Origin: Cryobacterium frigoriphilum
GTDB taxonomy: Bacteria > Actinomycetota > Actinomycetes > Actinomycetales > Microbacteriaceae
NCBI RefSeq assembly: GCF_004403305.1
Contig: NZ_SOHE01000069.1
Coordinates: forward strand, 1 to 64,000
Length of the DNA stretch: 64,000 nucleotides
Direction: 5' to 3'
In this document: positions 1 to 9,523 of the stretch, piece by piece
Layout of the letters: the number at the start of each line of letters is the position of its first letter
Position numbering within the stretch: the stretch's first letter is position 1
Made by a program: the position numbers and the translations under genes
Notes under the pieces: generated by a model
Told to the model about the DNA's origin: nothing
The model's database searches: none
What the model saw: the letters and a program-made list of their open reading frames with translations, nothing else

Positions 1-53
1 GCGCCGATGGTACTGCAGGGGGGACCCTGTGGGAGAGTAGGACACCGCCGGAC
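1..53 (+). rRNA. rrf: 5S ribosomal RNA, 3' end only
   Basis: The first 53 bases are identical to the last 53 bases of the complete 5S gene at 283-401, ending in the same CACCGCCGGAC helix strand. It is the 3' part of a 5S gene cut by the window edge and presumably closes an rRNA operon lying upstream. A terminator follows 20 bases later. Confidence 0.95.
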
Positions 54-73
54 TTAACTTGAGAAACAACATG

Positions 74-104
74 AAAGGCCACCCCACGGGGTGGCCTTTC
101 TTGG
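74..104 (+). terminator. Rho-independent terminator after first 5S
   Basis: A 12-bp perfect stem (74-85 with 88-99, AAAGGCCACCCC and its complement) with a tight loop, followed by a short T-rich run. It ends the upstream rRNA transcript. Confidence 0.85.
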
Positions 105-214
105 TTTAACTACCTGTTCAAACCAGAGTGAGAGGGGTTGTGTGGGAACCCACGGCTCGCCCCCACAGACCAGCCAGGGCACAGCGATCGGTCACGTTGG
201 CCCTGAACGCCCCG

Positions 215-220
215 TATACT
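215..220 (+). promoter_or_regulatory. Possible -10 box for the second 5S gene
   Basis: TATACT lies 62 bases before the second 5S gene, in a spacer that otherwise holds no gene. The upstream TTGGCC at 197 is too close (12 bases) to be a good -35, so only the -10 is supported. A promoter here would make the second 5S an independent transcription unit behind the terminator at 74-104. Confidence 0.35.
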
Positions 221-282
221 GGTGGAACAAGAGAATGTTGGAACAGCTTGACGATCATCTCTAGGTTGATCTGTCACACGAT

Positions 283-401
283 GTTTCGGCGGCTATAGCA
301 AGAGGGAAACGCCCGGTCACATTCCGAACCCGGAAGCTAAGACTCTTTGCGCCGATGGTACTGCAGGGGGGACCCTGTGGGAGAGTAGGACACCGCCGGA
401 C
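283..401 (+). rRNA. rrf: 5S ribosomal RNA
   Basis: A complete 5S gene of about 119 bases. The 5' GGCGG strand pairs with the 3' CCGCC strand, and the internal block CGCCCGGTCACATTCCGAAC is the usual bacterial 5S loop-B/helix-III signature. It is a second copy behind the first 5S, separated by a terminator and about 180 bases, so it was probably duplicated on its own. The exact ends are set by the terminal helix and could shift by one or two bases. Confidence 0.95.
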
Positions 402-423
402 TCCACTTAGTAAGAAGCGCGAA

Positions 424-460
424 CAGTAGAGCCACTCCTGAGGGGTGGCTCTACTGCGTT
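424..460 (+). terminator. Rho-independent terminator after second 5S
   Basis: A 15-bp stem (424-438 with 442-456) with one G-T pair and a three-base loop, just after the second 5S. The following T run is weak. Confidence 0.8.
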
Positions 461-550
461 AACGACCAGATGCCGGCAGCGGCGAATGTTCGATTGGAAG
501 TAGGCTGGGTAGGTCCGTCTACGACTAGCGGACTAATTACAGGAGATACA

Positions 551-2482
551 GTGAGCCCTTCACGACCGCCCGCCGATGACGCACGCAACAACGGCAGAGA
601 CGACCGACGCTCCGGCGGTAACCAGAGCGGACGCCCCCAGGGCGCGCGCGACGGTGCCACCGGCGCTCCCCGCTCCGGCGGTTATGAAGGCCGCTCGCAG
701 CGCCCTCGCCAGGATGGCGACCGGGCTCCGTATCGCGGAAACAACGACCGCCCGCAGCAGGGCGAACGTCCTCCCTATAGAGGCAACAACGAGCGTCCCA
801 GCGGCGGTGGCGACCGCGCCCCGTACCGCGGCAACAATGATCGTCCCCAGCAGCGCGACGGTGAGCGTCCTCCGTACCGTGGTAATTCTGACCGCCCGTC
901 CTCGGCTGGCGAGCGTCCCCCCTATCGCGGCAACAATGATCGTCCGCAGCAGCGCGATGGCGAGCGTCCCCCCTACCGCGGCAACAATGATCGTCCGCAG
1001 CAGCGCGATGGCGAGCGTCCCCCGTACCGTGGGAACTCCGACCGTCCGTCCTCGGGTGGCGAGCGTCCCCCCTACCGTGGTAACTCCGATCGTCCCCAGC
1101 AGCGCGACGGTGAGCGTCCCCCGTACCGTGGTAACTCTGATCGTCCCCAGCAGCGCGATGGTGAGCGTCCCCCCTACCGTGGCAACTCTGACCGTCCTTC
1201 CTCGGGTGGTGAGCGTCCGCCCTACCGTGGCAACTCTGATCGTCCGCAGCAGCGCGATGGTGAGCGCCCCGCGTACCGCGGAAACTCCGACCGCCCGAGC
1301 AGCGGTGGGGAGCGCCCGCCGTACCGGGGCAATTCCGACCGACCCGCGGCATCCGCTGACCGCAAGCCGTGGGCCAAGGATGGCGCGCGCCCCGAGCGCA
1401 GCAATGATCGACCCCGTTCCGACAGTGGCGACAAGCCCTGGACCCAGCGTGGCGGCAACCCGAACCGCGCCGGAGCGCCGCGCGACGCCGGTAAGAAGCT
1501 GTGGACCCGTGACGGCGCCCCGGCCCGTAACGACCGCGATGCCCGTGTCGTCGAAGAGGAGATGACCGAAGAGCAGCGCATGCAGCGCGAGCTGCGTTCG
1601 GTGCGTCCGCGCCACGATGACCCGGAATTGCCCGATGACATCTCGGCCAACGACCTCGACCGGATCGCCCGCAACGAGCTCAAGACCCTGACCAAAGAGA
1701 ACGCCGAGACCGTGGGCCGCCACCTGGCCATGGCCGCGCGCGTCATCGACAGCAACCCTCAGCTGGCGCACCAGCACGTGATGAGCGCCGCGCGCCGCGC
1801 CGGCCGCATCGGAGTCGTGCGTGAGAGCCTGGCGATCACCGCCTACGCGACCGGCGATTTCGCCCTTGCTCTGCGCGAGCTGCGCACCTACCGTCGCATC
1901 TCCGGATCCAACGACCAGCTCGCGCTCATGGTCGACAGCGAACGCGGCGTCGGACGCCCCGACCGTGCCCTCGAGCTCGGTCGTTCCGTCGACCGCAGCA
2001 CGCTGCCGGCCGGCGTGCAGGTATCGCTCGCGATCGCCATGTCCGGCGCGCGTCTTGACCTCGGTGAGGCCGAGGCTGCACTGACCGAGCTGGAGATTCC
2101 GCAGCTCGACCCGAGCAAGGCCTTCACCTACAGCGCCGAACTGTTCGCCGCCTACGCCGAGGTACTCAGCGAGCTCGGACGCGACGACGAAGCCGAAAAC
2201 TGGCTGCAGCGCGCCGCCCGTGCCAACTCGGCCATTGACCCCGACAGCGACGGCGACGAAACCGTTGAGATCCTCGAGATCGACGAGGACGAAGACGACG
2301 ACGTGGCCTACGGCGCGAGCGACGCCGGCGATGACGATGACGATGATGACGAGGTAGCGGATGCCGCACTCGTCGCCCACGCGGAGTCCGAAGCGGAGGC
2401 CACAGACGAAGACTCGACTGAAGACTCGACTGAAGCCGAGACCGACACCACGCCCGATGCTGACGCTGCGCCGAAAGCGTAA
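551..2482 (+). CDS. RG-rich repeat protein with TPR-like C-terminal region
   Basis: 643 residues from a GTG preceded by AGGAG at 541-545, a better start than the in-frame ATG at 470. Residues about 1-330 are basic and low in complexity, with 13 copies of a 16-17 residue unit around PPYRGN(N/S)DRP between Y61 and Y258. Residues about 337-560 are helical and TPR-like, and the last 80 residues are strongly acidic with Asp/Glu runs. The RG-rich repeats resemble RNA-binding RGG-type disordered regions, and the gene follows an rRNA operon, but the function is unknown. Related proteins with variable repeats sit at this place in actinobacterial genomes. The charge-separated design (basic head, helical middle, acidic tail) could allow self-association. 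The HAD gene starts one base after the stop codon. Confidence 0.85.
   Translation: MSPSRPPADDARNNGRDDRRSGGNQSGRPQGARDGATGAPRSGGYEGRSQRPRQDGDRAPYRGNNDRPQQGERPPYRGNNERPSGGGDRAPYRGNNDRPQQRDGERPPYRGNSDRPSSAGERPPYRGNNDRPQQRDGERPPYRGNNDRPQQRDGERPPYRGNSDRPSSGGERPPYRGNSDRPQQRDGERPPYRGNSDRPQQRDGERPPYRGNSDRPSSGGERPPYRGNSDRPQQRDGERPAYRGNSDRPSSGGERPPYRGNSDRPAASADRKPWAKDGARPERSNDRPRSDSGDKPWTQRGGNPNRAGAPRDAGKKLWTRDGAPARNDRDARVVEEEMTEEQRMQRELRSVRPRHDDPELPDDISANDLDRIARNELKTLTKENAETVGRHLAMAARVIDSNPQLAHQHVMSAARRAGRIGVVRESLAITAYATGDFALALRELRTYRRISGSNDQLALMVDSERGVGRPDRALELGRSVDRSTLPAGVQVSLAIAMSGARLDLGEAEAALTELEIPQLDPSKAFTYSAELFAAYAEVLSELGRDDEAENWLQRAARANSAIDPDSDGDETVEILEIDEDEDDDVAYGASDAGDDDDDDDEVADAALVAHAESEAEATDEDSTEDSTEAETDTTPDADAAPKA
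731..1340 (+). repeat. In-frame coding repeats, 13 units of about 48-51 bp
   Basis: Alternating units encode ...YRGN(N/S)DRPQQRDGERPP and ...YRGNSDRPSSGGERPP. Several neighbouring copies are nearly identical at the DNA level, as expected for recent slippage or recombination. Copy number is likely to vary between strains. Confidence 0.9.
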
Positions 2483-2483
2483 G

Positions 2484-3494
2484 GTGACGACCCCTCTCGA
2501 CGGCATTGATGTGCTGCTCGCTGATCTCGATGGGGTCGTCTATGCCGGCCCCGCCGCGATTCCGGGTGCCGTCGAGAGCCTGAACCGCGCCGCCGAAACG
2601 TTGCGCGTGGGCTACATCACCAACAATGCATCGCGCACCGATCGCTCCGTGGCCGAGCACCTCGAGTCCTTGGGGCTCACGGTGCAGCCGACGGATGTCG
2701 TGACCTCCCCCCAGGCGGCCGTGCGGCTTCTCGCCGCCGCGGCCCCCGCCGGGTCGCGCGTGCTCGTGGTCGGCGGCGATGGACTCGTCGACGAGATCGA
2801 GAAGGCCGGGTTCGTCGTGACGCGATCGGCCGAGGACCACCCGACCGCCGTCGTGCAGGGTTTCTCGCCCGACGTCGGCTGGGTGCACCTCGCCGAGGCA
2901 TCCTTCGCTCTCAACGCCTCCGCCAGCGACGACACCCCCGGCATCCCGTGGATTGCCACCAATACCGACTGGACCATTCCGGTGGCCCGGGGGATCGCGC
3001 CCGGCAACGGCACGCTCGTGTCGGCCGTGCACACGGCGGTTGGCCGCCTGCCGCAGGTAGCCGGTAAGCCCGAGATCCCGATCTTCACGGAGGCAGTGAC
3101 GCGTTTCGGCGCTCAGGCTCCGCTGTTCATCGGTGATCGCCTCGACACGGACATTCTCGGGGCGAACCGGGCCGGTATTCCCGCCGTGCTCGTGCTGACC
3201 GGCATCGACCGGGCCAAGCAGGCCCTCGCGGCCGATGCATCGTCGCGCCCAGCGTTTCTGCTCGAGAACCTGAGCCAGTTGCACGAGCCCTACCCGGCGA
3301 CGACCTTCTCGAAGGACGGCGCAACGGCCACCGTGATGGGCGCGAGCGTGCGCATCCGTGGCAACGATGTCGAGATCGTGTCCGAGGGTGACGGCGGCAT
3401 CAATCTGCTGCGTGCGGCGTGCGCGATCATCTGGTCGAGTGGACGCCCGATCTATGGCCTGAACGTGCCCGAGCGGTTGTACGTAGCGCACTAG
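2484..3494 (+). CDS. HAD-superfamily phosphatase (NagD/pyridoxal-phosphatase-like)
   Basis: 336 residues from a GTG one base after the previous stop; an upstream in-frame ATG at 2457 is possible. HAD motif I is DLDGVVY near residue 14, motif II is the TNN of YITNNASRTD, and motif IV is GDRLDTDILGANRAG, with a cap domain between II and IV as in NagD/AraL enzymes. About 60 C-terminal residues beyond the HAD fold are typical of actinobacterial members. It probably dephosphorylates a small metabolite in the cytoplasm; the substrate cannot be read from sequence. The pair with the preceding TPR gene is tightly spaced and probably cotranscribed. Confidence 0.88.
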   Translation: MTTPLDGIDVLLADLDGVVYAGPAAIPGAVESLNRAAETLRVGYITNNASRTDRSVAEHLESLGLTVQPTDVVTSPQAAVRLLAAAAPAGSRVLVVGGDGLVDEIEKAGFVVTRSAEDHPTAVVQGFSPDVGWVHLAEASFALNASASDDTPGIPWIATNTDWTIPVARGIAPGNGTLVSAVHTAVGRLPQVAGKPEIPIFTEAVTRFGAQAPLFIGDRLDTDILGANRAGIPAVLVLTGIDRAKQALAADASSRPAFLLENLSQLHEPYPATTFSKDGATATVMGASVRIRGNDVEIVSEGDGGINLLRAACAIIWSSGRPIYGLNVPERLYVAH

Positions 3495-3498
3495 CCAT

Positions 3499-4038
3499 CC
3501 GCTGGTTGAGCCTGCGCGCGAAGCGCGCTGGTCGAAACCTGGCGCGCAGACCCACGGTCCGAGGGTCGGCGCGCCTGGTTTCGATACGCTCGTTCCTCGC
3601 TACTCAACCAGCGGATGGGAAAATCCGCTGGTCGAAACTGGGCGAGCTGACCTACAGTCCGAGGGTCGGCCTGCGGGGTTTCGATACGCTCGTTCCTCGC
3701 TACTCAACCAGCGGATGGGAAATCCGCTGGTCGAAACCTGGCGAGCTGACCTACGGTCCGAGGGTCGGCCTGCGGGGTTTCGATACGCTCGTTCCTCGCT
3801 ACTCAACCAGCGGATGGGAAATTCGCTGGTTGAGCCTGCGCGCGAAGCGCGCTGGTCGAAACTGGGCGAGCTGACCTACGGTCCGAGGGTCGGCCTGCGG
3901 GGGTTCGATACGCTCGTTCCTCGCCACTCAACCAGCGGATGGGAAAATCCGCTGGTCGAAACCTGGCGCGCCGACCTACGGTCCGAGGGTCGGCCTGCGG
4001 GGGTTCGATACGCTCGTTCCTCGCCACTCAACCAGCGG
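3499..4038 (+). repeat. Five-unit intergenic repeat array with palindromic ends
   Basis: Five tandem units (3499-3614, 3625-3714, 3724-3813, 3824-3938, 3949-4038) are joined by about 10-base linkers reading ATGGGAAAAT or close. Each begins CGCTGGT(T/C)GA and ends TCAACCAGCGG, so each can fold on itself. Inside are a GGTCCGAGGGTCGG-like core and GGTTTCGATACGCTCGTTCCTCGC. Units 1 and 4 carry an extra GCGCGCGAAGCGCGC hairpin that the shorter three lack. No coding signal. It resembles REP/BIME-type elements; a related copy lies at 19106-19307. Confidence 0.9.
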
Positions 4039-4094
4039 ATGGGAATCCGAAAGCTGCCCGCGGCGGCAACCAGCGGGAGTGGTGCCGGGCGCGA

Positions 4095-4100
4095 TAACCT
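4095..4100 (+). promoter_or_regulatory. -10 box for a leaderless transcript
   Basis: TAACCT stands six bases before the GTG at 4107, so transcription would begin at the start codon itself. No Shine-Dalgarno is present. It would drive the small gene together with tlyA, nadK and recN. Confidence 0.5.
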
Positions 4101-4106
4101 AGACAG

Positions 4107-4286
4107 GTGATTTCCGAACATTCTGACCACGATGCGCTGGCCGCGCGTCTCGCCGCCATCGATTCCGAACCGCTCGAAGATCGGGCCGCCGGGTTCGCTC
4201 TGCTGCACGAAGAACTCCGCGAGCGGCTTTCGTCCGGCGAGAGCACGACGAACGCACGTGCATCCGCGGGCGCGGTGCGGGCATGA
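4107..4286 (+). CDS. Small hypothetical protein upstream of tlyA
   Basis: 59 residues from a GTG (VISEHSDHDALAARLAAI...), stopping inside the tlyA start in an ATGA overlap. It is acidic and helical with a low-complexity Ser/Thr/Ala tail and has no recognised domain. The start is supported by the -10 box at 4095-4100 and by the overlap, which implies translational coupling to tlyA. It may mainly serve as the leader gene of the operon. Confidence 0.7.
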   Translation: MISEHSDHDALAARLAAIDSEPLEDRAAGFALLHEELRERLSSGESTTNARASAGAVRA

Positions 4287-5086
4287 ACGCAGATGATCTG
4301 CGGCTCGACGCCGCCCTGACGGAGCGCGGCCTGGTTCGCTCCCGCACGGTCGCCGCCCGACTCATCGCCGACGGTCTCGTCACGGTCGACGGCAAACCCG
4401 TCGTGAAGGCCAGCACCCGGGTCAGCGACTCAGCAGTGCTCGAGGTTGCCGCCACCGACCACTACGTGAGCCGCGGTGCCCACAAACTCATCGCCGCACT
4501 CGACGCCTTCGCGCTGCCGATCGCCGGCCGCACGGTGCTCGACGCCGGCGCCTCCACCGGCGGTTTCAGCCAGGTGCTGCTCGAACGTGACGCCGCCCAG
4601 GTCATCGCGATCGACGTGGGCCACGGCCAACTTGCCCCGAGCCTGATGGAGGAACCCCGGCTGAAACTCGTCGAGGGATTCAACATCCGCTATGCGACCC
4701 CGGAAACGGTCGCCGGGGCATCCGGTGTCACCGAACGTCCCGACCTGATCGTGGGCGATCTCTCCTTCATCTCGCTCACGACCGTGCTGCCGGCCCTCGC
4801 CGCGACCGCGGTGCCGGGCGCCGACTTCGTACTGCTGATCAAACCGCAGTTCGAGGTGGGCAAGGGCGGCATCCGCGAGGGCGTCGTGCACAACGCCGGC
4901 CTGCGCTCCGACGCGATCGCCGGCGTGCTGTGGGCGGCCTGGGACTTAGGGCTCGGCACCAACGGCCTCGTCGCCTCGCCGATCGCGGGCGCTGCCGGCA
5001 ACCGCGAATACCTCTGCTGGCTCAGCACCGCCGGCACCAACCCCACCGAGTGGATGAAACGAATCGAAGTGCTGGTGGGCGCGTGA
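4283..5086 (+). CDS. tlyA: rRNA 2'-O-methyltransferase TlyA (S4 + FtsJ domains)
   Basis: 267 residues. An N-terminal S4 RNA-binding domain (residues about 3-65) is followed by an FtsJ/RrmJ-type Rossmann methyltransferase with the SAM motif VLDAGASTGGFSQVLL and the motif KPQFEVGKGGIREGVV. In actinobacteria TlyA 2'-O-methylates cytidines of 16S and 23S rRNA at the subunit interface, and its loss gives capreomycin/viomycin resistance. The start overlaps the preceding stop (ATGA) and its stop overlaps the nadK GTG (GTGA), so both neighbours are translationally coupled. Confidence 0.95.
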   Translation: MNADDLRLDAALTERGLVRSRTVAARLIADGLVTVDGKPVVKASTRVSDSAVLEVAATDHYVSRGAHKLIAALDAFALPIAGRTVLDAGASTGGFSQVLLERDAAQVIAIDVGHGQLAPSLMEEPRLKLVEGFNIRYATPETVAGASGVTERPDLIVGDLSFISLTTVLPALAATAVPGADFVLLIKPQFEVGKGGIREGVVHNAGLRSDAIAGVLWAAWDLGLGTNGLVASPIAGAAGNREYLCWLSTAGTNPTEWMKRIEVLVGA

Positions 5087-6024
5087 CAGTGCCCGCCGCC
5101 GAGCAGGGAGGGCGCCCGCGCTATATTCTGGTCGTCGCCCACACCGGCCGCGCGGATTCTCTCGTGGCCGCCGCGACCGTCGCCGAACAGCTCATGGCGA
5201 GCGGCGCCGTACCCGTTTTCACGACCGATGAACGCGCCGACCTGCTCGCCGCATCGCCGCAGCTGAACGGAAGCCTCGCCATTCTGGGCGACACCGTGCA
5301 GCCGAACGACCTCGAACTGGTCGTCGTGCTCGGCGGCGACGGCACCATTTTGCGTGCCGCAGAAATGGTGCGCGGATGCTCCGCGCCCCTTCTCGGCATC
5401 AACCTCGGCCACGTCGGATTTCTGGCCGAAAGTGAACGTGACGACCTGGGTGAGGCCGTGCGGCGTGCCCTGCTGCGTGACTACGCCGTGGAGGAGCGTC
5501 TGGCGCTCAGCGTGCGTGTCAAGGTCGGCACCGAGGTCATCTACGAAACGTGGGCCCTCAACGAGGTCACCGTCGAGAAAGCCAGCCGGGAACGCATGAT
5601 CGAGGTGGTCATCGAGGTCGACGGGCTGCCGCTGAGTTCGTTCGGCTGTGACGGTGTTGTGCTGTCCACGCCGACCGGATCCACCGCCTACTCCTTCTCG
5701 GCCGGCGGCCCGATTGTCTGGCCCGGCGTCGAGGCCCTGCTGCTGGTGCCGCTGAGTGCCCACGCGCTGTTCGCGCGGCCGCTCGTGGTCGGTCCCGACT
5801 CGTCACTCGCGGTCGAAGTGCTCGGCCGTACCGGGGCATCCGCTGTTTTATGCGCCGACGGGCGTCGTACGCACGCCCTGCCGGCGAACGCCAGGGTGGT
5901 GGTGAAACGGTCCACGATTCCGGTTCGTCTGGCACGCCTGCACACCGGACCGTTCACCAACCGTCTGGTTAACAAGTTCAATCTGCCCGTCACCGGATGG
6001 CGCGGCCCCGACGACCATGGGTAG
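5083..6024 (+). CDS. nadK: NAD kinase
   Basis: 313 residues from the GTG overlapping the tlyA stop; a second in-frame GTG at 5089 is also possible. It phosphorylates NAD to NADP in the cytoplasm. Diagnostic motifs are GGDGTILRAAE, NLGHVGFLAE and the NAD-binding loop GVVLSTPTGSTAYSFSAGGP. Length is normal for the family. It lies between tlyA and recN, the usual actinobacterial arrangement. Confidence 0.95.
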   Translation: MTVPAAEQGGRPRYILVVAHTGRADSLVAAATVAEQLMASGAVPVFTTDERADLLAASPQLNGSLAILGDTVQPNDLELVVVLGGDGTILRAAEMVRGCSAPLLGINLGHVGFLAESERDDLGEAVRRALLRDYAVEERLALSVRVKVGTEVIYETWALNEVTVEKASRERMIEVVIEVDGLPLSSFGCDGVVLSTPTGSTAYSFSAGGPIVWPGVEALLLVPLSAHALFARPLVVGPDSSLAVEVLGRTGASAVLCADGRRTHALPANARVVVKRSTIPVRLARLHTGPFTNRLVNKFNLPVTGWRGPDDHG

Positions 6025-6033
6025 GAGCACCAC

Positions 6034-7806
6034 ATGATCGAGGAACTCTCCATTCGCGACCTCGGCGTGATTGCCGAGGCGACACTGCCGCTCGGCCCCG
6101 GTTTCACCGCCGTGACCGGTGAGACCGGCGCCGGAAAGACCATGGTGGTCACCGCGCTCGGCCTGCTGCTCGGCGCCCGCGCTGACGCCGGTACCGTGCG
6201 GCAGGGCCAGGCCCAGAGCTGGGTCGAGGGCCGCTGGGTCGTCGAACCCGACGGTGTCGTCGCCGAGCGGGTGCGCGACGCTGGGGGAGACCTCGACGGC
6301 CCCGAACTGATCCTTGGCCGCTCGGTGAGCGCCGAGGGGCGTTCGCGCGCCGTCGTCGGCGGGCGGGGAGCCCCCGCGAGCGTGCTCGGCGACCTCGGCA
6401 GTGCACTCGTCGTGGTGCACGGGCAATCAGATCAGGTTCGGCTGCGCACCGCTGTCGCGCAACGCGATGCCCTTGACCGGTTCGCCGGGCCCAAGCTCGC
6501 GGCCGCAGCCGGGCAGTACAGTCATGCCTTTCAGCGCTGGCAGGCCAACCAGCTCGAGTACGACCGGCTCGTTGCCGAACGCGAACTGCGCGCCCGCGAG
6601 GCCGACGAGTTGCGCGCGGCGATCGCCGAAATCGAAGCCGTCGCCCCGCAACCCGGCGAAGAAAGCGAACTCACCGGACGTGCCGAACGCCTCGGCAACC
6701 TGGAAGAGTTGCGGGTCGGCGCCGAATCCGCCCGACAACTGATCAGCGCCGAGGACAACCCCGACGACGTGCCCGACGTCGTTGCGCTGCTCGAGAGCGC
6801 CCGTCGCACGCTCGAACGGGTCGCCGAGCACGATGCCGAGCTCGCCCCGCTCGCCGAAGGCCTCGCCAACACCGGGTTTCTGGTCGCCGATATCGCCGCG
6901 CAGCTCTCGAGCTACCTCGCCGGCCTCGACGCCGACGGTGCCCGTGAGCTCGAAATAGTGCAGGAACGCCGCGCCGGCCTCACGGCCCTGGCCCGCAAAT
7001 ACGTCGGCGGCATCGACGAAGCACTCGAGTATCTCGACACCGGCAGCGCCCGCCTGCTCGAACTCGATGGCGATTCCGAACGCATCGACGAGCTTCGCGG
7101 CGAAGCGGATGTCGACCACGCCCTGGTCGACAAGCTCGCGACCGCGCTCACCGCCCTGCGCACGAAGGCCGCCGCGAAGCTCGGCAGCGCCGTCACGGCG
7201 GAGCTCGCAGCACTGGCGATGCCCGACGCGTCGCTCGTGGTCACGGTCGAGAGCAAGCCCGAGTACACCCTCAACGGCCGCGATCTCGTGACGATCCTGT
7301 TGCAGCCGCACGCCGGAGCCAGCCCCCGACCCCTCGGGCGCGGAGCCTCCGGCGGCGAGCTGAGCCGGGTGATGCTCGCGATCGAGGTCGTCATCAACGC
7401 AACCGACCCGGTACCCACCTTCGTCTTCGACGAGGTCGATGCCGGAATCGGCGGCGCGGCCGCGATCGAAATCGGTCGCCGGCTGGCCCGACTCGCCGAA
7501 ACCGCGCAGGTGATCGTCGTGACCCACCTCGCGCAGGTCGCCGCCTTCGCCACCAACCACCTCAGCGTCGTGAAAGACAGCGACGGTTCCGTCACCGCCA
7601 GCAGCGTGCAACAGCTCACCGGCGACGCGCGTGCGGCCGAAATGGCTCGCCTGCTGTCGGGGCTGCCCGACTCGCAGAGCGGGCTTGAGCACGCCCGGGA
7701 ACTGCTCGCCCTCGCGGGCACCGCCGCATCCGTTTCGGCGGTATCCGCAGCAGCAGGTGCTACGATCGAACCCCGTGGTGGAAAATATGAACGCGGACTC
7801 TTTTGA
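6034..7806 (+). CDS. recN: DNA repair protein RecN
   Basis: 590 residues from ATG with GTAGGAG upstream. SMC-like ATPase acting early in double-strand-break repair. Walker A is GETGAGKT near residue 29, the ABC signature is [10 protein letters not shown] and Walker B is [12 protein letters not shown], separated by a long helical coiled-coil section. Its 3' end overlaps the start of pyrG by about 20 bases, so the pyrG promoter would lie inside recN. Confidence 0.95.
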   Translation: MIEELSIRDLGVIAEATLPLGPGFTAVTGETGAGKTMVVTALGLLLGARADAGTVRQGQAQSWVEGRWVVEPDGVVAERVRDAGGDLDGPELILGRSVSAEGRSRAVVGGRGAPASVLGDLGSALVVVHGQSDQVRLRTAVAQRDALDRFAGPKLAAAAGQYSHAFQRWQANQLEYDRLVAERELRAREADELRAAIAEIEAVAPQPGEESELTGRAERLGNLEELRVGAESARQLISAEDNPDDVPDVVALLESARRTLERVAEHDAELAPLAEGLANTGFLVADIAAQLSSYLAGLDADGARELEIVQERRAGLTALARKYVGGIDEALEYLDTGSARLLELDGDSERIDELRGEADVDHALVDKLATALTALRTKAAAKLGSAVTAELAALAMPDASLVVTVESKPEYTLNGRDLVTILLQPHAGASPRPLGRGASGGELSRVMLAIEVVINATDPVPTFVFDEVDAGIGGAAAIEIGRRLARLAETAQVIVVTHLAQVAAFATNHLSVVKDSDGSVTASSVQQLTGDARAAEMARLLSGLPDSQSGLEHARELLALAGTAASVSAVSAAAGATIEPRGGKYERGLF

Positions 7807-9523
7807 TCTTCAATCAGGCGCTGCGGCGTCGACGAATCAGGCCGACAGCGCCGAACAGGTCACTGTCAAGCAGATCTTCGTCACCGGTGGTGTCGTCTCC
7901 TCGCTCGGTAAGGGCCTGACGGCCGCGAGCCTCGGCAACCTGCTCACGGCCCGCGGCCTGCGCGTCGTGATGCAGAAGCTCGACCCGTACCTGAACGTCG
8001 ACCCGGGAACGATGAACCCGTTCCAGCACGGCGAGGTCTTCGTGACCGACGACGGCGCCGAGACCGACCTCGACATCGGACACTACGAGCGTTTTCTCGA
8101 CATCAACCTTGGGCAGAGCGCCAACGTCACCACCGGCCAGATCTATTCCGAGGTCATCGCCAGGGAACGTCGCGGCGAGTACCTCGGCGACACCGTGCAG
8201 GTCATCCCGCACATCACGGACGAGATCAAGCGACGCATGCGCCTGCAGGCCAGCGACGACCTGCGCCCCGACGTGATCATCACCGAGATCGGCGGCACCG
8301 TCGGCGACATCGAGTCGCAGCCCTTCATCGAGGCTGCTCGCCAGGTTCGCCACGAACTCGGCCGCAACAACGTGTTCTTCGTACACGTCTCTCTTGTCCC
8401 GTTTCTCGGCGCGGCCGGCGAGCAGAAGACCAAGCCCACCCAGCACTCCGTCGCCACCTTGCGCTCGATCGGCATTCAGCCCGATGCCCTCGTGCTTCGC
8501 AGCGACCGTCCGGTCTCCGAGTCGAACAAGCGCAAGATCGCGCTCATGTGCGACGTCGACGAGGCCGCCGTCGTCAACGCGATCGACGTGCCGTCCATCT
8601 ACCAGATCCCAACGATGCTGCACGATCAGGGCCTTGACTTGTACATCATCAAGGCGCTCGGGCTCACCGCCTCGAGCGTTGACTGGTCGGGCTGGGAGAA
8701 CCTGCTCGAGGCCGTGAATCACCCCAAGCACGAGGTCACCATCGGCCTCGTCGGCAAGTACATCGACCTGCCCGACGCGTACCTCTCGGTCACCGAGGCC
8801 CTGCGGGCCGGCGGTTTCGCGAACCAGACCCGCGTCAAGGTGCAGTGGATCGGCTCCGACGATTGCGAGACCCCCGAGGGCGCAGCCAAGCTGCTGAGCG
8901 AACTCGACGGCATCTGCGTGCCCGGCGGTTTCGGCATCCGCGGCATCGAAGGCAAGCTTGGCGCCCTCACCTTCGCCCGTGAGAACGGCATTCCCGTGCT
9001 CGGGCTGTGCCTCGGGCTGCAGTGCATGGTCATCGAGTATGCCCGCAACAAGGCCAACTTGCCGCTCGCCAGCTCGTCGGAGTTCGACCCCGACACCGAG
9101 ACCCCCGTCATCGCGACGATGGAAGAGCAGGTAGAGATCATCGCCGGTGGTGACCTGGGCGGCACCATGCGACTCGGCCTGTACCCGGCCGATCTTGCCG
9201 AGGGATCGATCGTGGCCGAACTCTACGGCGCTCCGGTCGCGTCAGAGCGTCACCGTCACCGCTACGAGGTCAACAACGCCTACCGCGACCAGATCGCTCT
9301 CGCCGGCTTGTCTTTCTCGGGCGTCTCACCCGACCGCAAGCTCGTCGAGTACGTCGAGCTGCCCCGCGACGTGCACCCGTTCTACGTCGGCACCCAGTCC
9401 CACCCAGAGCTGCGGTCGCGCCCGAACCATGCGCATCCGCTGTTTCGTGGCCTGATCGCCGCCGCCCTCGACCGCCAGCAGGCCAGCCGCCTGTTCGAGG
9501 TCAAGGAAGACGTGGATGCCTGA
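7787..9523 (+). CDS. pyrG: CTP synthase
   Basis: 578 residues from ATG 7787. GTG codons at 7775 and 7778 are in frame, and TACGAT at 7761 would support a leaderless start at 7775, so the start is uncertain by four codons. The N-terminal amidoligase half has [14 protein letters not shown] and converts UTP to CTP. The C-terminal class I glutamine amidotransferase has the nucleophile in LGLCLGLQ and the HPE of SHPELRSRP, supplying ammonia. Full length for the family. Confidence 0.96.
   Translation: MNADSFDLQSGAAASTNQADSAEQVTVKQIFVTGGVVSSLGKGLTAASLGNLLTARGLRVVMQKLDPYLNVDPGTMNPFQHGEVFVTDDGAETDLDIGHYERFLDINLGQSANVTTGQIYSEVIARERRGEYLGDTVQVIPHITDEIKRRMRLQASDDLRPDVIITEIGGTVGDIESQPFIEAARQVRHELGRNNVFFVHVSLVPFLGAAGEQKTKPTQHSVATLRSIGIQPDALVLRSDRPVSESNKRKIALMCDVDEAAVVNAIDVPSIYQIPTMLHDQGLDLYIIKALGLTASSVDWSGWENLLEAVNHPKHEVTIGLVGKYIDLPDAYLSVTEALRAGGFANQTRVKVQWIGSDDCETPEGAAKLLSELDGICVPGGFGIRGIEGKLGALTFARENGIPVLGLCLGLQCMVIEYARNKANLPLASSSEFDPDTETPVIATMEEQVEIIAGGDLGGTMRLGLYPADLAEGSIVAELYGAPVASERHRHRYEVNNAYRDQIALAGLSFSGVSPDRKLVEYVELPRDVHPFYVGTQSHPELRSRPNHAHPLFRGLIAAALDRQQASRLFEVKEDVDA

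Noticed and set aside
104-282. A tRNA or small RNA between the two 5S copies
   Set aside because: No cloverleaf or other stable fold could be drawn; only a possible -10 box is supported.
560-2506. Long minus-strand frame opposite the RG-repeat gene
   Set aside because: Low-complexity mirror of the repeats on the other strand, with no ribosome-binding site or domain.
3499-4038. CRISPR array
   Set aside because: The repeated part is the long unit (90-115 bases) and the linkers are short and nearly identical; there are no unique spacers and no cas genes.
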